Shown piece by piece: positions 54,814-64,000 of a DNA stretch of 64,000 nucleotides (position 1 is the stretch's first letter; each line of letters opens with the position of its first letter). The position numbers and the translations under genes were made by a program. Source of the stretch: Phlyctochytrium arcticum (taxonomy: Eukaryota > Chytridiomycota > Chytridiomycetes > Chytridiales > Chytridiaceae); the NCBI GenBank assembly GCA_025602905.1, contig JAHLKI010000008.1:310001-374000 (forward strand). The letters are read 5' to 3'. The notes under the pieces are model-generated. The model ran no database searches. It was not told the DNA's origin and saw only the letters and a list, made by a program, of their open reading frames with translations.

Positions 54814-55227
54814 ATGTGTCCAAGGCCTCGTTTACTCCATTTGAAATCAGAATCTGGATTAGTCACTCGCGTTCTTAAAATGACGATTTTAAATGAAGAC
54901 GAATTAACTAGAATTGTGCTTGACCTAAGGGGAAAGGATCTATTCCTCTTCATTCCGATCAATCGTTGCAATCGGCCGCTTTTCGAAAAAAACATTAGTA
55001 TATCGAGTAAGTTGAATCCCAGAGTAGACAAAACCTTACGAAGACAATTTCTTAAATCGGGATATTTAACAGTTTGTGATTCTGTGGTTGCATTAGGATG
55101 TAATGGGAATACGTCTATCGAATTATTCGATTTGATCTATAACCAGTATTCCAACATGTGCAAGTCAATGCGACAATTACCGTCAAAGGACAAATTGGAC
55201 CCAGTCCAGGTCAAAGTGAATGTATGA
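54814..55227 (+). CDS. Unknown viral protein following the receiver gene
   Basis: 137 residues, intact frame, 62 bp after the receiver gene on the same strand. It contains VTRVLKMTILNEDELTRIVL and DSVVALGCNGNTSIELFDL. Basic N-terminus, no Cys pattern, no membrane helix. It ends five bases before the tail-to-tail fibre-like gene. No family recognised. Confidence 0.5.
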   Translation: MCPRPRLLHLKSESGLVTRVLKMTILNEDELTRIVLDLRGKDLFLFIPINRCNRPLFEKNISISSKLNPRVDKTLRRQFLKSGYLTVCDSVVALGCNGNTSIELFDLIYNQYSNMCKSMRQLPSKDKLDPVQVKVNV

Positions 55228-55232
55228 CTCCC

Positions 55233-56727
55233 TCATGCCAAACCGGTTGTTATACACGATAAAGGAAATCGAATAATTTGCCCTCTGTATCTCCAGAAGA
55301 GATAAAACGTTTTAACAATGTTTCCATCAATTCTAATCGACACGTCAATACCGTAATTTTCCGAATTGGCATACAAAGCAATGCCTCCATTATACATTTG
55401 GACCGTTCGTGTTGTACTGAATACCTTGGAGAAACCTGATGGAATACCCGTTTGTCCGGTTGAAGCGTTGTCCCAAATAATCATAGCAACAGGTCTAGTT
55501 AATTCGCCGCCGCCTTTTGGAGTATCTAGATATATTCCCGAATCTGCTTTGATGTACATCATGTTTTGGTATGGAGGAGCAGTTGTTGTATTCCCGATAC
55601 CGATATAACCTGAGACAGTAGCACTGTTATTCTCGAATTGGATAGTGGAATAGCCACTAGCATGTCGATTTTTTACTTTAAGAGTATTACCAACGAAATT
55701 TGTTTGGATCACATTTTGGGTTACTGCGTTAAAACCAAAGTCGACCTGTGATTGGGTACTAATTAATCCAGCTCCACCGATAGGGCCCAGAGCCAACGTC
55801 AGTGAGTTTGAATACCAGCCTAGGAAGCGGTGGTTCGTAAGTGTGTCAAACAGGTGCAAATCTCCTCGGTCATGTACAGGTGTACAATTTATACATATTC
55901 CCCAAGTTGATTTGTGAAAAGGCAGTGTTTGGGATTTTGAGGTAACTACCATTTATTGTGATATCTCCAGTCGTTGTCAAACTGGGCAAAGTTGGTATTG
56001 CACCAGACAAAACTTGTAAGAGTAGCGTGAGAGGTTGTTTTCCAGTCAAAGATGAAATTACTGAAGTCCCTGCAACAAAAACGTCAGTACCGACATATAA
56101 TTTCTTGGTAATTGACGCCCCACCAGCTACATTAAAAGCGCCAGATGTTGTACTCGTAGAATCAGTTGAAGCACTAATAACAATTTGACCAACGGATCGT
56201 AACTGGAGTATATGGCTCGATAAAGCAAAATTGTAGAAGCCCAATGATCCATTTGGTAAACCTCCTGGCCATTTTGACCTGCATGATACAAGCCCCATTG
56301 CGTACTCGACGAAGCGTTGTTCATGGAAAGAACAGCATTTCCAGATGTGGCAGTCAAAGGAGCATTAATCACCAGCGCATTGGGCTGGTTGCCTGTTCCT
56401 GAATTCAAAGTCAAAAGTTTTGAATTAAAGGAAAGGTCATATCCAGTCAATTTTGTTTCAATTGGTGCAAGACGAGTATTGTAGTCTGAAGTCAGAACAT
56501 AATTCGGAACGTTTGATATTCTTGAAAAGTCCAGTTGTCCGGTTGAGTCTAATGTAGAGAGATCAACAACTGACTTCAAGGCTAATGAAGCAAATGCTGG
56601 TTTGTTCAAAATATTCGCGTATTCTACTGTCCCAGTTGATGCACTTGTTGAAAGACCAAGCGTCGCTTTAATCGATGAGGCATTTACGAGGTGATGAGAG
56701 GTTGTAACGTGCTTGTGTAAACTCTGG
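55233..56727 (-). pseudogene. Fibre/receptor-binding-like protein, 3' part, frameshifted
   Basis: Three minus-strand frames follow one another: 56727-56235 (LSTSASTGTVEYANILNKPA), 56235-55870 (SGAFNVAGGASITKKLYVGT) and 55870-55233 (NSATVSGYIGIGNTTTAPPY, DTPKGGGELTRPVAMIIWD). Repeated Gly/Asn/Thr-rich beta motifs of the type GAFNVAGGASI are usual in trimeric fibres of large DNA viruses and phages. The frame changes near 56235 and 55870 are best explained by two indels. The 5' end is cut off at 56728 by a MULE; its continuation is at 59261-59403. Confidence 0.6.
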
Positions 56728-56736
56728 CAATTGGGA
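56728..56736. repeat. 9-bp target-site duplication, left
   Basis: CAATTGGGA, repeated at 59261-59269 on the other side of the MULE. Confidence 0.9.
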
Positions 56737-59260
56737 GGGTGCGTATCGGGCGCTGTGGAATTTGGTTCGATCCACCAACCTCCGCTTTGCCAGAGGCTCA
56801 GAGCGAAGCTAAAAATTTCTAAGTCCGCAAAAAGGTGCCAGACTATGGCGAGACTATATGTGTGCAAACTACAATACTATATAGATATGTTGATTATGAA
56901 AAACAGCAGGACGAGCTTTTTCTACTAATACATACCTTGATAGTGTTCCCCTGACGGTCTATCTAGTTAGGCTTTGATTGGTGTCGAAAACGTCCAGGTT
57001 TTGCATGATTCTTCCGTAACAAAACTTTCCAGATTTTCAATGAATTGAGTACGTCGCTCGGTGGCAAACGGATCACCTTCCGCAACTTTGTCCTCGAGCC
57101 GGAAGTAGTGATTCAGCAGTCTTTCCTCCGCTTCTTTCACTTGACGCTTTCTGTAGTTTCTGTAGATGTCGACTGGGCTGACCTCTTCTCGTTCCACTGC
57201 TACGCGAACCTTCGTCTCATATACCTCAAAACCACACTCATCAAACAAAAGTGCAAACTGATCCCAAACCTCATCGGTCAATATGGTCTCCTCTGCAAAC
57301 ATATCAGCATGAAAGGTATGTTTACATGGCAACAGGTATTGCCTGGCAAAGAGGCAGTTACAATCCAGAGTATCGTAGTCAGGGGCTGGCTTGCCATTTG
57401 CGAGTCGGTACTCCACCGCCCTGTACTGGTCGATCAAAAGGCGTTGAATGGGCAAGGGGAATCGAGCTATGTTTGGATGGTCTTCAGTATCCTTCAGAAC
57501 CTTTGACCTAAACAAGATCTCAGCACGATCTGCCTCCAGGCGGCGCTGTGTATTGACTTTGCACAAGCCAACACAAGCTTTCTGAATACTAGAGAACCTT
57601 CCACAGTTAGTGTCTGCTTTGACCAATCGGTGATAGGACTCCAAGGGGTTTGTCGAGGTCACTTGTAGCAGAGTTGGCGAATGTTGCCGTGCGGCCATCG
57701 TCCAGCAATCGAGCTCGGCGGGGTTCGTCCAGTTCTTCTCGAGGTAATCTGCAAGTTTTTCGGGAGCGTCCCTGATTGCCTCACGCAACAATCCGGTGGC
57801 TCCAATCATCGTGGTCTTGTTGATTGCCTGAAGCATTTTCGCATACGTTGGCTTGTGCGTACCTATGCGCCGCATGAGAGTACGGGCGACATGAACCTAT
57901 GATAGTTCAAAGCATAGAAATGCGTTCTTTCACTCGGATCAAAACATTACCTTACAATACCGAACTTTGACCTCCTCTTCTCCCGCGGACATGCCAGGGA
58001 AAGCAAGCATAATCCCATTCTTCTCAATGTTTGATGGATCAACCTGCATGTTTCGCGGCTGCCATTCGACCCCGCACACCTCCACTACCATTTCTCTAAC
58101 TTTCTCCAAGCCCTGGAATACTGCATCCCCATTTTCGTTACTGACAAAGAACTGCGCCGCTGGTAGCCAACTGCCTTGTTGGTTTCTGATCATGCATGTA
58201 AATAGTCTCCAGTCGTATCGGTTCGTTTTATGGGTGGAGTCTAGTAAAACCAAATAACTACAGCTGGGAAGTAGTTTCAATGATTCCTTTACTGCAAATG
58301 CAAACCCTTCAGCGGCTTGTTCGTCAGATCCATCCGTTAAGAACCTCTTGACGATGTAACCTTCAGCCGACAAGTAGTCAATAGCATGCATCGCGTCCTC
58401 CGCTAGCGAACCTGGGGGGGCCGCCTGCTCCTGACGCTCTCTCCAACGAGCGTTGTACACAGCACGTGCAGAAATGCGATCTAGACCGAGGGCGCTGGCA
58501 CGGTTGGGGGATGTTGAACGTTTAATAATCAAGGGTAAAGCTTTTGCAACGTCTTTATGAGCATAGGGCGATTCTGCTTCCGCCTTGATAAGGTCGCATG
58601 CGTGGCCACATAAATGACGGTCATCAGCATCCCCAATGTCGTGTCCTTCAGAGTGTTCGGCATATCCTGTTGGATGTTGGAAGGTCACCATCTTGGTGTA
58701 ATTGTTGAAGAATACATCCAAGCGTGCGGTGCATGGAATTTGACTGAAAACGCTTGTAATCCTTCTCTTTTTTTGCGGAGCGCCTTCCTTGTCGGGTCGT
58801 TTACCTTTGGATTGGCGATGCTTGTCAAATTTGCACTTGTAACTTATCAACTTGTTCCCATTGCGTTTATAATTGTAGACATTGTATTGCGTCCAGAAGT
58901 TGTCGCCAAGTTTCCACTCTGCCTCAAACTCCTCGATGGGGATTTGGACGGCAGTGACGGGATGAAAGAGTCGTTCGCGGCGATAGTGCAAAGACGAATT
59001 TCTTGCACGAGCATAGTTGGCGGCACGAAGCTGAGACATTTCAGACTGAAGATCCGGGGGTTTTGCAAGAAGAGGCAGGGGGGCTGAAGTCTCACAGTTG
59101 GGGAACTGGATTTATCGAAGTACTGGATGCTCTGACTCCGAGAAAAGAGTTTGAAGGGAAACACGATCTGAGAAGATCTGCAAAAGTTATAAGTTTCAGA
59201 TGCGACTGAGACGCGGCAGAAGTGGATCGAACCAAATTCCACAGCGCCCGATACGCACCC
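56737..59260 (-). mobile_element. MULE (Mutator-like) DNA transposon
   Basis: 2524 bp with terminal inverted repeats of about 38 bp (GGGTGCGTATCGGGCGCTGT..., exact complement at the right end) and a 9-bp target duplication CAATTGGGA, the size typical of Mutator elements. It encodes one spliced transposase and has inserted into the fibre-like viral gene. TIRs nearly identical and gene intact suggest recent activity. Confidence 0.93.
56967..59039 (-). CDS. MULE transposase with SWIM zinc finger
   Basis: Two exons (59039-57951, 57896-56967) joined in phase 0 across a 54-nt intron (GTAATG..CATAG) give 672 residues. Residues about 40-140: FAR1/FLYWCH-like zinc region (NKLISYKCKFDKH). The DDE core begins SYLVLLDSTHKTNRYDWRLF. 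A SWIM finger CNCLFARQYLLPCKHTF lies near residue 550. Transposase that binds the terminal repeats and moves the element by cut-and-paste. Frame intact. Confidence 0.9.
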
Positions 59261-59403
59261 CAATTGGGAGAATACCGGTGACTAATGAAGTTGACAAGTC
59301 CAGGACATCAAGATTCGATAATGCTTTCAATTGACTCTGTCTCGTCTCAAACTTCGCTCTTTTTCACATTTTCAATTCATTCATAATCATAAAGGATGAA
59401 ATC
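59261..59403 (-). pseudogene. Fibre-like protein, 5' fragment displaced by the MULE
   Basis: Starting with the second copy of the target duplication, the minus strand reads LKALSNLDVLDLSTSLVTGI, the same Leu/Ser/Thr repeat style as the other half. An in-frame stop closes it at about 59370, and a one-base shift is needed to rejoin the 3' part, so the gene was already or is now dead. Confidence 0.5.
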
Positions 59404-59660
59404 AATGAACATGAAAAACTACATGCGTTGTCAAGTGAAATTGCCGTCGCGAAGCGAGGCTCGCCAACCGCTAGTCAAATACTATAAAAACTCGCCCAAA
59501 TGCTGCAAATTGTATAGAAATGAGGTCGGAGCCGATATTTGGGGGGTACCCAGGCTCCTGTGACTTGACATAGTAGGTTGAGAACTACCAACGCGTTACT
59601 TTGCGCTAGATGCAAAAAGTTAGCACTAGGCATCACGCGGAGCAGCCACAGATGAGACCC

Positions 59661-61086
59661 TTACCGAAACAGAAACTTAAAAACTGGGAACTGGCCCATG
59701 TACGCCTCCTTCAGCTGCCGACTGTCGCATAGAAGTACGATAGAATTGAGCGGTCCGCACCACACAAGCATCATGTGAGCAGGCATGTCTATCATGTACG
59801 GAACCATTTGCCCAGAGAAGATCTCTATAAAGTAGAGTTTAATGCGTGAATCGAGCGAATACGATTATCGCAAGGTATGATACCCCAAATAAACATAAAA
59901 GTGTGGAAAGCCCCTACGTTTTTGAGTATTGTTAGGCCAGCAGGAGAAGCAAATAGTTCAGAAAGTACGGCTACATACAGCACAGCATGAAGATCACCAC
60001 AATCCGCATGGACCGTCGGAAGACGGCTCGCTCGAGAGAGTGCTTTCGTTCCACAGGCGCAACATCTGAGCTTTTTGGACCCCTGCCCTATTTTGACAAA
60101 CTCGGTGTGACACATGGGATGCAATGAGACTCGGGACATTGCTTACCGACGTGGAGTGCTCAGATTCTGCGGTGACAAACAAGAAGCGTCCTGTTGCAAA
60201 AACCATTCTGGACCATCGTTTGTGCCGAGTGCCGTTCTCCTTGTCCTCAGTCTCTGGATTCTCCATGTCACCGTCAACTTTGATTGTAGTCCCCGCGGCC
60301 CTTGACTTTATCAAACCATGTAAAGTTTGAGAGGCTGCCTGCACCACCAAAAACGTTTTCAAGTACACCATACAGGTGATGAACATCATGCCGCCGAGAA
60401 ACGCGAAACACAACGAAGAATACACCAGACTAATTGGTAGCCGCGAAGACCACGCTGAAGTGCACGTCAATCCAGTTGGTCGTAAAGCAATTGTACCGGC
60501 AAATAGAGGGAAGCAACCGATAAAAAGGCCAACAGACCACACAGCACACAGTAATGCTACTACATCCTTGTTTCTGAGAGGATTTTGCTTCACGATGCTG
60601 TAGTATCTTTCTAACGCAATGGCAGAGGTTGCTCCTACTGAAGCGCTCCCCGAACATAGCGCCAGCAGTGCTTCAACGCGGCATTCGAAGGCTGATACAA
60701 AGGCCCCGTATTTTACGTTGTAGATGTAGTATCCTGCTGTAGTCCTGCACACGGCAGTCAGAATCTGGGCCAAAGACCATATATCGCCCACCTGATACGT
60801 ACCCGCAAAATATCAGTTGGGACAATATAAGCCCCATCATAATCAGAACGTTGCAGCGACTCCACAAGGTCCGGTTCCTCGCAAAGACGTACAATAGAGA
60901 CGCATCCACAAAGCAACCGACAAGAGCAACTGGCACACCCTAGGATACCTCACATTAGAAATCTTTATGCCGAGGGCAACTGCCGCGCTATCTACTCACG
61001 AGGATGGTCAGCCACCAGTTGGTGACCGACAACGGAAAAGGAAAATGCTCATCTCTCAGAAAGAGTTCGCGAGCTAAAGCGCGCAT
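59661..61086 (-). CDS. Class-A-like seven-transmembrane receptor
   Basis: Starts MRALARELFLRDEHFPFPLS at 61086. TM1 is split by the first intron (after 61000, GTGAGT). TM2 is NVLIMMGLILSQLIF. TM3 ends in IALERYYSIVKQN, an (E)RY-type G-protein site. TM4 is LLCAVWSVGLFIGCFPLFAG, followed by TM5. A long third loop (GDMENPETEDKENG) leads to RRSMRIVVIFMLC. Two further introns (GTATGT..GTAG and GTATCA..ATAG) join TM6 to FIWEIFSGQ and TM7 (LVWCGPLNSIVLLCDSRQL), ending KFLFR and TAA at 59661. A frame change near 60795 (after LIFCG) is unexplained: no intron fits, so a base error or mutation is possible. Ligand unknown. Paralogue of the pseudogene at 5.7 kb. Confidence 0.75.
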
Positions 61087-61627
61087 AACGAGTTGGGACC
61101 CAGCTGCTCCCATCCTCCCCGCTGCGTCCTGACGTTTATAAACAGTTGGGGCATGTCCTCTACCACCTTGTCCAACAATAGTACCGGTAGTCACTCGCTC
61201 TTGATTCCTGCGGTGCTGCCGGCTTCGCGAACAATAGCAAAACTATTTTAGGTGGCCATCTGGCCATGGAGATGAGCTAAGCGATTAGTAAGCGATGAGC
61301 CAACGCGGGGGACATCCTGGGGGACATCGCGCGGAGCTGGGTGGCTGTGCAAAAACCACTCCCGAAATGGTGTACATTGTGGCTTGCGTGGCTTGTAGAT
61401 GGATTCAGACCAAATTCCTGGATGAATATAGACGCCGCCCTCTTACCATGTGCGGCCTACCGGGGCTTAGCTGCGCGACATACTGTACACGTCCTGGACT
61501 GAAGCCACACCGCACTCATCACTATGGCAACTACTAAGCATACAATGCTTACATACACATTCCATTACACGAAGTCTATTAGGGGCTTCAGCGTAGCGTC
61601 GAGTGTTTGCGCACTCCCTCCTGGTAA
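61087..61627. other. Intergenic, presumed receptor promoter
   Basis: A frame at 61295-61537 (+) is open but of random composition. I see nothing I can support. Confidence 0.35.
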
Positions 61628-62809
61628 TTAGAAGGCAGCGGTGACAGATGTCGGATTCAAAAACATGTATCCGGAGACTCCGGCGGCGTCCAGCTTCAAT
61701 TGCAGACCGAGCGTTTCTCCGAGAAGAGCGGCCGCCGCGTCTTTGTCAGCAGCGTCCTTCACGGCGATGCTCAACAAGGCGAGGGATGTTCTGGGTGAGG
61801 GGTGTGTCATAGCACATAGGATTTCTGAAATCGACTTGTTGGAACAGTCTCCATTCTCAACAAGCTTTTTCGATAGTTTATCCTCGAATGAATCCCACAT
61901 CGTCATGTAATTCTTGTCTAGGACCACATTATTACCTGTTCCGGATCGACACACAAATCTCAATGTCCCATTATTTCGCACAAGAAAAGGATGATTCGTA
62001 TTCTTACTGTGATGTCGCCCGCATACTTTACACATATACGGAGCTGTGGAAGTTATCCTGTATATATTGTCGCGATTGGGTGTCTTGTCGATTTGAAATT
62101 GAGTCAAGTAGTATTCACTTTCCATAAACAACTGAACGTCGGCATTAGTAAGAACCGCATTATCAACCGGACTGGATGTAAATTCTTGACTCTTCAAATG
62201 TTTCTCGTCTTTTTTCATCGTAGATAGAATATTGCGAAGGGTCCATCTAGGCAATGGTGCCATTTTGACTTTGTATTCTTCTACTGTGTCGTCCCAAGTA
62301 TACTGATCAGGTCCTTTGATACTAGGTGGACACATCATATATCCACCCTGTTTTCTAACATCAACTGCAATCAACTTGTTGTCCAATGACATGCAACAAG
62401 TCCAATTTTTTAACTGAGCTTCTTCTTCGCATCCAGTCATTTTGAAATAGTAGTGTCTGCCGCCGCTTGGGGTAGTTACAGTCAGTGTTGTTGGTAAATT
62501 TTCGTTTTCTGCAATCAACGTATTAAAGTCCTCTACACCGGTTTTTTCGGAATAGTTTTTGGTCTTTGATGCAGTTGCGGGTGTCTTATTGTCTATATCA
62601 AGAACCATGTATTGTGAGGTTATAATCAATCCAAGGTTGCATTCGTTCTCTAATTTTTCACGTTTCTGAAAATCTTGCGCAAACGAATATTTACCGGGAG
62701 ACCAATGACCAATCGGACGTTTACGTTTTAGACTAGCTGGAATCGGAACGAAGGCCATGTTGGCAGCATGCATCTTTTTGGCGATTTTGAATAACTCTGA
62801 TTGAACCAT
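61628..62809 (-). pseudogene. Truncated PrimPol of viral element 2, fused to foreign 3' sequence
   Basis: Starts MVQSELFKIAKKMHAANMAF and matches the full-length copy at 13760-16291 through the PrimPol motifs (VLDIDNK, SGGRHYYF, AVDVRKQGGYMMCPPS), the Cys/His cluster (CKVCGRHHSKNTNHP) and ENGDCSNKSISEIL. At about 61812 homology stops and the frame continues for about 60 GC-rich codons (LLSIAVKDAADKDAAAALLG) to a stop at 61628. The whole SF3 helicase is absent. The primase half may still fold; as a replication protein the gene is broken. Confidence 0.8.
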
Positions 62810-62891
62810 GGTTGGTGATATATACACAAATGTGGAAATCTTTACCTATTATATAGAAAAAAAAACTATTGATATTGTTGAAACGCACACA

Positions 62892-63128
62892 ATGAAAATT
62901 ATATCATATATAGTAATACACAAAGACATGCAATCTAAACTTACATATGAGGCAACTGTTAGACGATTTGGCAATGAAACTAAATATGTCGCACCATCCA
63001 TTCTTGATTTGACACGACAGCTCAAGTTGGATCGTCGGACTGTTACAAAATTGTGTAATGGTGAGCATTCTGTTTGGTCAAAGTACATTACAATCGATCG
63101 GCGTGATAAGGTACAAAGTGTGCAATAG
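62892..63128 (+). CDS. Small HTH protein, element 2 copy
   Basis: 78 residues from the ATG at 62892 (a second ATG at 62928 would match the shorter copy better). The core APSILDLTRQLKLDRRTVTK corresponds to ASSIRELARTLGFSHVTAHK at 16429-16632, and both are followed by a basic tail. Divergent from the truncated primase with 82 bp between starts. Confidence 0.6.
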   Translation: MKIISYIVIHKDMQSKLTYEATVRRFGNETKYVAPSILDLTRQLKLDRRTVTKLCNGEHSVWSKYITIDRRDKVQSVQ

Positions 63129-63151
63129 AGTATCTCTCGAGTATCTCTCGA

Positions 63152-63424
63152 GTATCTAAGAAGGTAGCTTTGACTTTTTCGTGTGGGGAACATTTTGATA
63201 GTGATCCCGTTGCGTTTTTTGAAAAGGTAGCTTTTTCAGGGCCCCAAAACCTCCCAATATTGGAGAGGACTTTAATTTTTGGGGAAATTTTTTGATTTTT
63301 TTTCAAGTTTTGTTTTTTATTCTATTTTTTTTGGCTACTTGGCTACCTTTTGTTAAATAATGCAACGGTACTCATGTTGTTATGTTCCCCTTGCGAAAAT
63401 CACTTGGCTACCTTTTGGCTACCT
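63152..63424. repeat. ~290-bp direct repeat, right copy
   Basis: Counterpart of 50713-51004. It directly follows the HTH gene and is preceded by three tandem GAGTATCTCTC words. It marks the right end of recognisable viral DNA. Confidence 0.8.
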
Positions 63425-64000
63425 TTTGGCTACCTCTTCTCCTTCATAGGATCTCTTTTGTTAAAGTCTTTCGGCATCAGTCTGGTTTACATTGCAACCG
63501 TCCACGATCTGGCCCGTACATTGATATACCCAGCAAATTTGGAGCCACGACTTTGTTGCGCCGTACCCAGAAGGTGTAGTCGCCATTGATCATTGTCTCA
63601 ACACAGGTCTCAACAAGCGACTGCCTCGACGCGTATATCGCAGAGCCGATATGAGGTTAAATTCCTGGCTATGACAGTCTATGGGCCGCCCAGGCCTGAC
63701 GCAAGCCAACAATCGCCGCACTATGTGGGCGAAAGCACCTTCACCAATATATCAACGTGCAAGAACTTTTTTTCTAAAAGGACAAGCGAAGCTCAGGTTG
63801 ACCAGCTTGTAAACTATACATCCAGTTGAACGCCAAACCATGTCGCCAGAAATCATGTTGTTTTTCAAACACACCACGATGCATGTCCAGAGTAGTACAG
63901 TTGGTTAAGTGGCCTTCGTTATAAGGAAGTGGCTTCTACATATAAGGCTATGCAGTAGGAGGTGGCGGGGGTTGACTATTTAAGTAAACCAAGATGTAAC
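63425..64000. other. No gene seen to the end of the window
   Basis: Short open frames without coding character. Repeated GGCTACC words at 63407-63437 belong to the tail of the viral repeat. Confidence 0.4.

Larger units (their letters stand above)
50011..63424. mobile_element. Viral element 2: degraded polinton-like/virophage-like insertion with host genes and a MULE inside
   Basis: Viral genes occupy 50.2-56.7, 59.3-59.4 and 61.8-63.1 kb. The interruptions are a MULE (56737-59260) and a segment with the receptor gene (59.4-61.8 kb). Capsid-like, coiled-coil, receiver, fibre-like, primase-helicase and HTH genes are present; packaging ATPase, maturation protease and integrase were not found. 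Direct repeats of about 290 bp lie near both ends. AT-rich composition and TATA-led short genes set it apart from the host core. It is either one rearranged insertion or two fragments. Confidence 0.65.

Noticed and set aside
59221..59240. GGATCGAACCA as a tRNA T-arm
   Set aside because: It is part of the MULE terminal inverted repeat. No acceptor stem or other arms are present.

Overview
The window looks like nuclear DNA of a fungus, most probably a zoosporic, chytrid-like one. The housekeeping genes are compact, with introns of about 40-100 nt and GT..AG ends: TTC27, a p24 cargo receptor, NDUFS6, RPC4, MIC60, a CaM kinase, a SUN protein, a SYLF protein and NAXE. The accessory genes (a Crinkler-type protein, class-A-like 7TM receptors, a eukaryotic TnpB relative/Fanzor, integrated DNA-virus genes) are a combination known from chytrids. 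The species assignment is inference, and another early-diverging fungus cannot be excluded.

Layout. 0-5.6 kb: the 5' part of a triose-phosphate-type transporter, an acidic disordered protein, and a 2.5 kb gap. 5.7-7.1 kb: a receptor pseudogene carrying a solo-LTR-like insertion and cut off in an intron. 7.1-18.2 kb: viral element 1 (polinton-like/virophage-like). It begins beside a 51-bp perfect palindrome and holds an HNH-AP2 endonuclease, a PrimPol-SF3 helicase, small HTH and zinc proteins and a chromodomain remnant. A young Ty1/copia element with identical LTRs sits inside it. 18.4-22.9 kb: a Crinkler-like gene, a second copy of the palindrome, and an unknown multi-exon gene. 24-38.5 kb: gene-dense host core. 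38.5-42.3 kb: a Fanzor gene with two predicted introns, followed downstream by a candidate guide-RNA region and preceded by tandem duplications. 43-45.3 kb: SYLF protein and NAXE. 45.3-49.9 kb: gene-poor and probably decayed. 49.9-63.4 kb: viral element 2, beginning beside a 72-bp palindrome. It has a capsid-like gene with one nonsense codon, a coiled-coil protein, a stand-alone receiver (CheY-like) protein, a broken fibre-like gene split by a MULE transposon with 9-bp target duplication, an apparently complete 7TM receptor gene, and a truncated PrimPol gene with its divergent HTH partner.

The two viral elements are related. They share the primase-helicase, its divergently transcribed HTH partner, and a small left-end protein of which element 1 keeps only the C-terminal part. 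Both are decaying: nonsense codon, frameshifts, transposon insertions. Exon joins were worked out by eye from splice signals, reading phase and family patterns; the joined lengths are divisible by three but no transcript confirms them.
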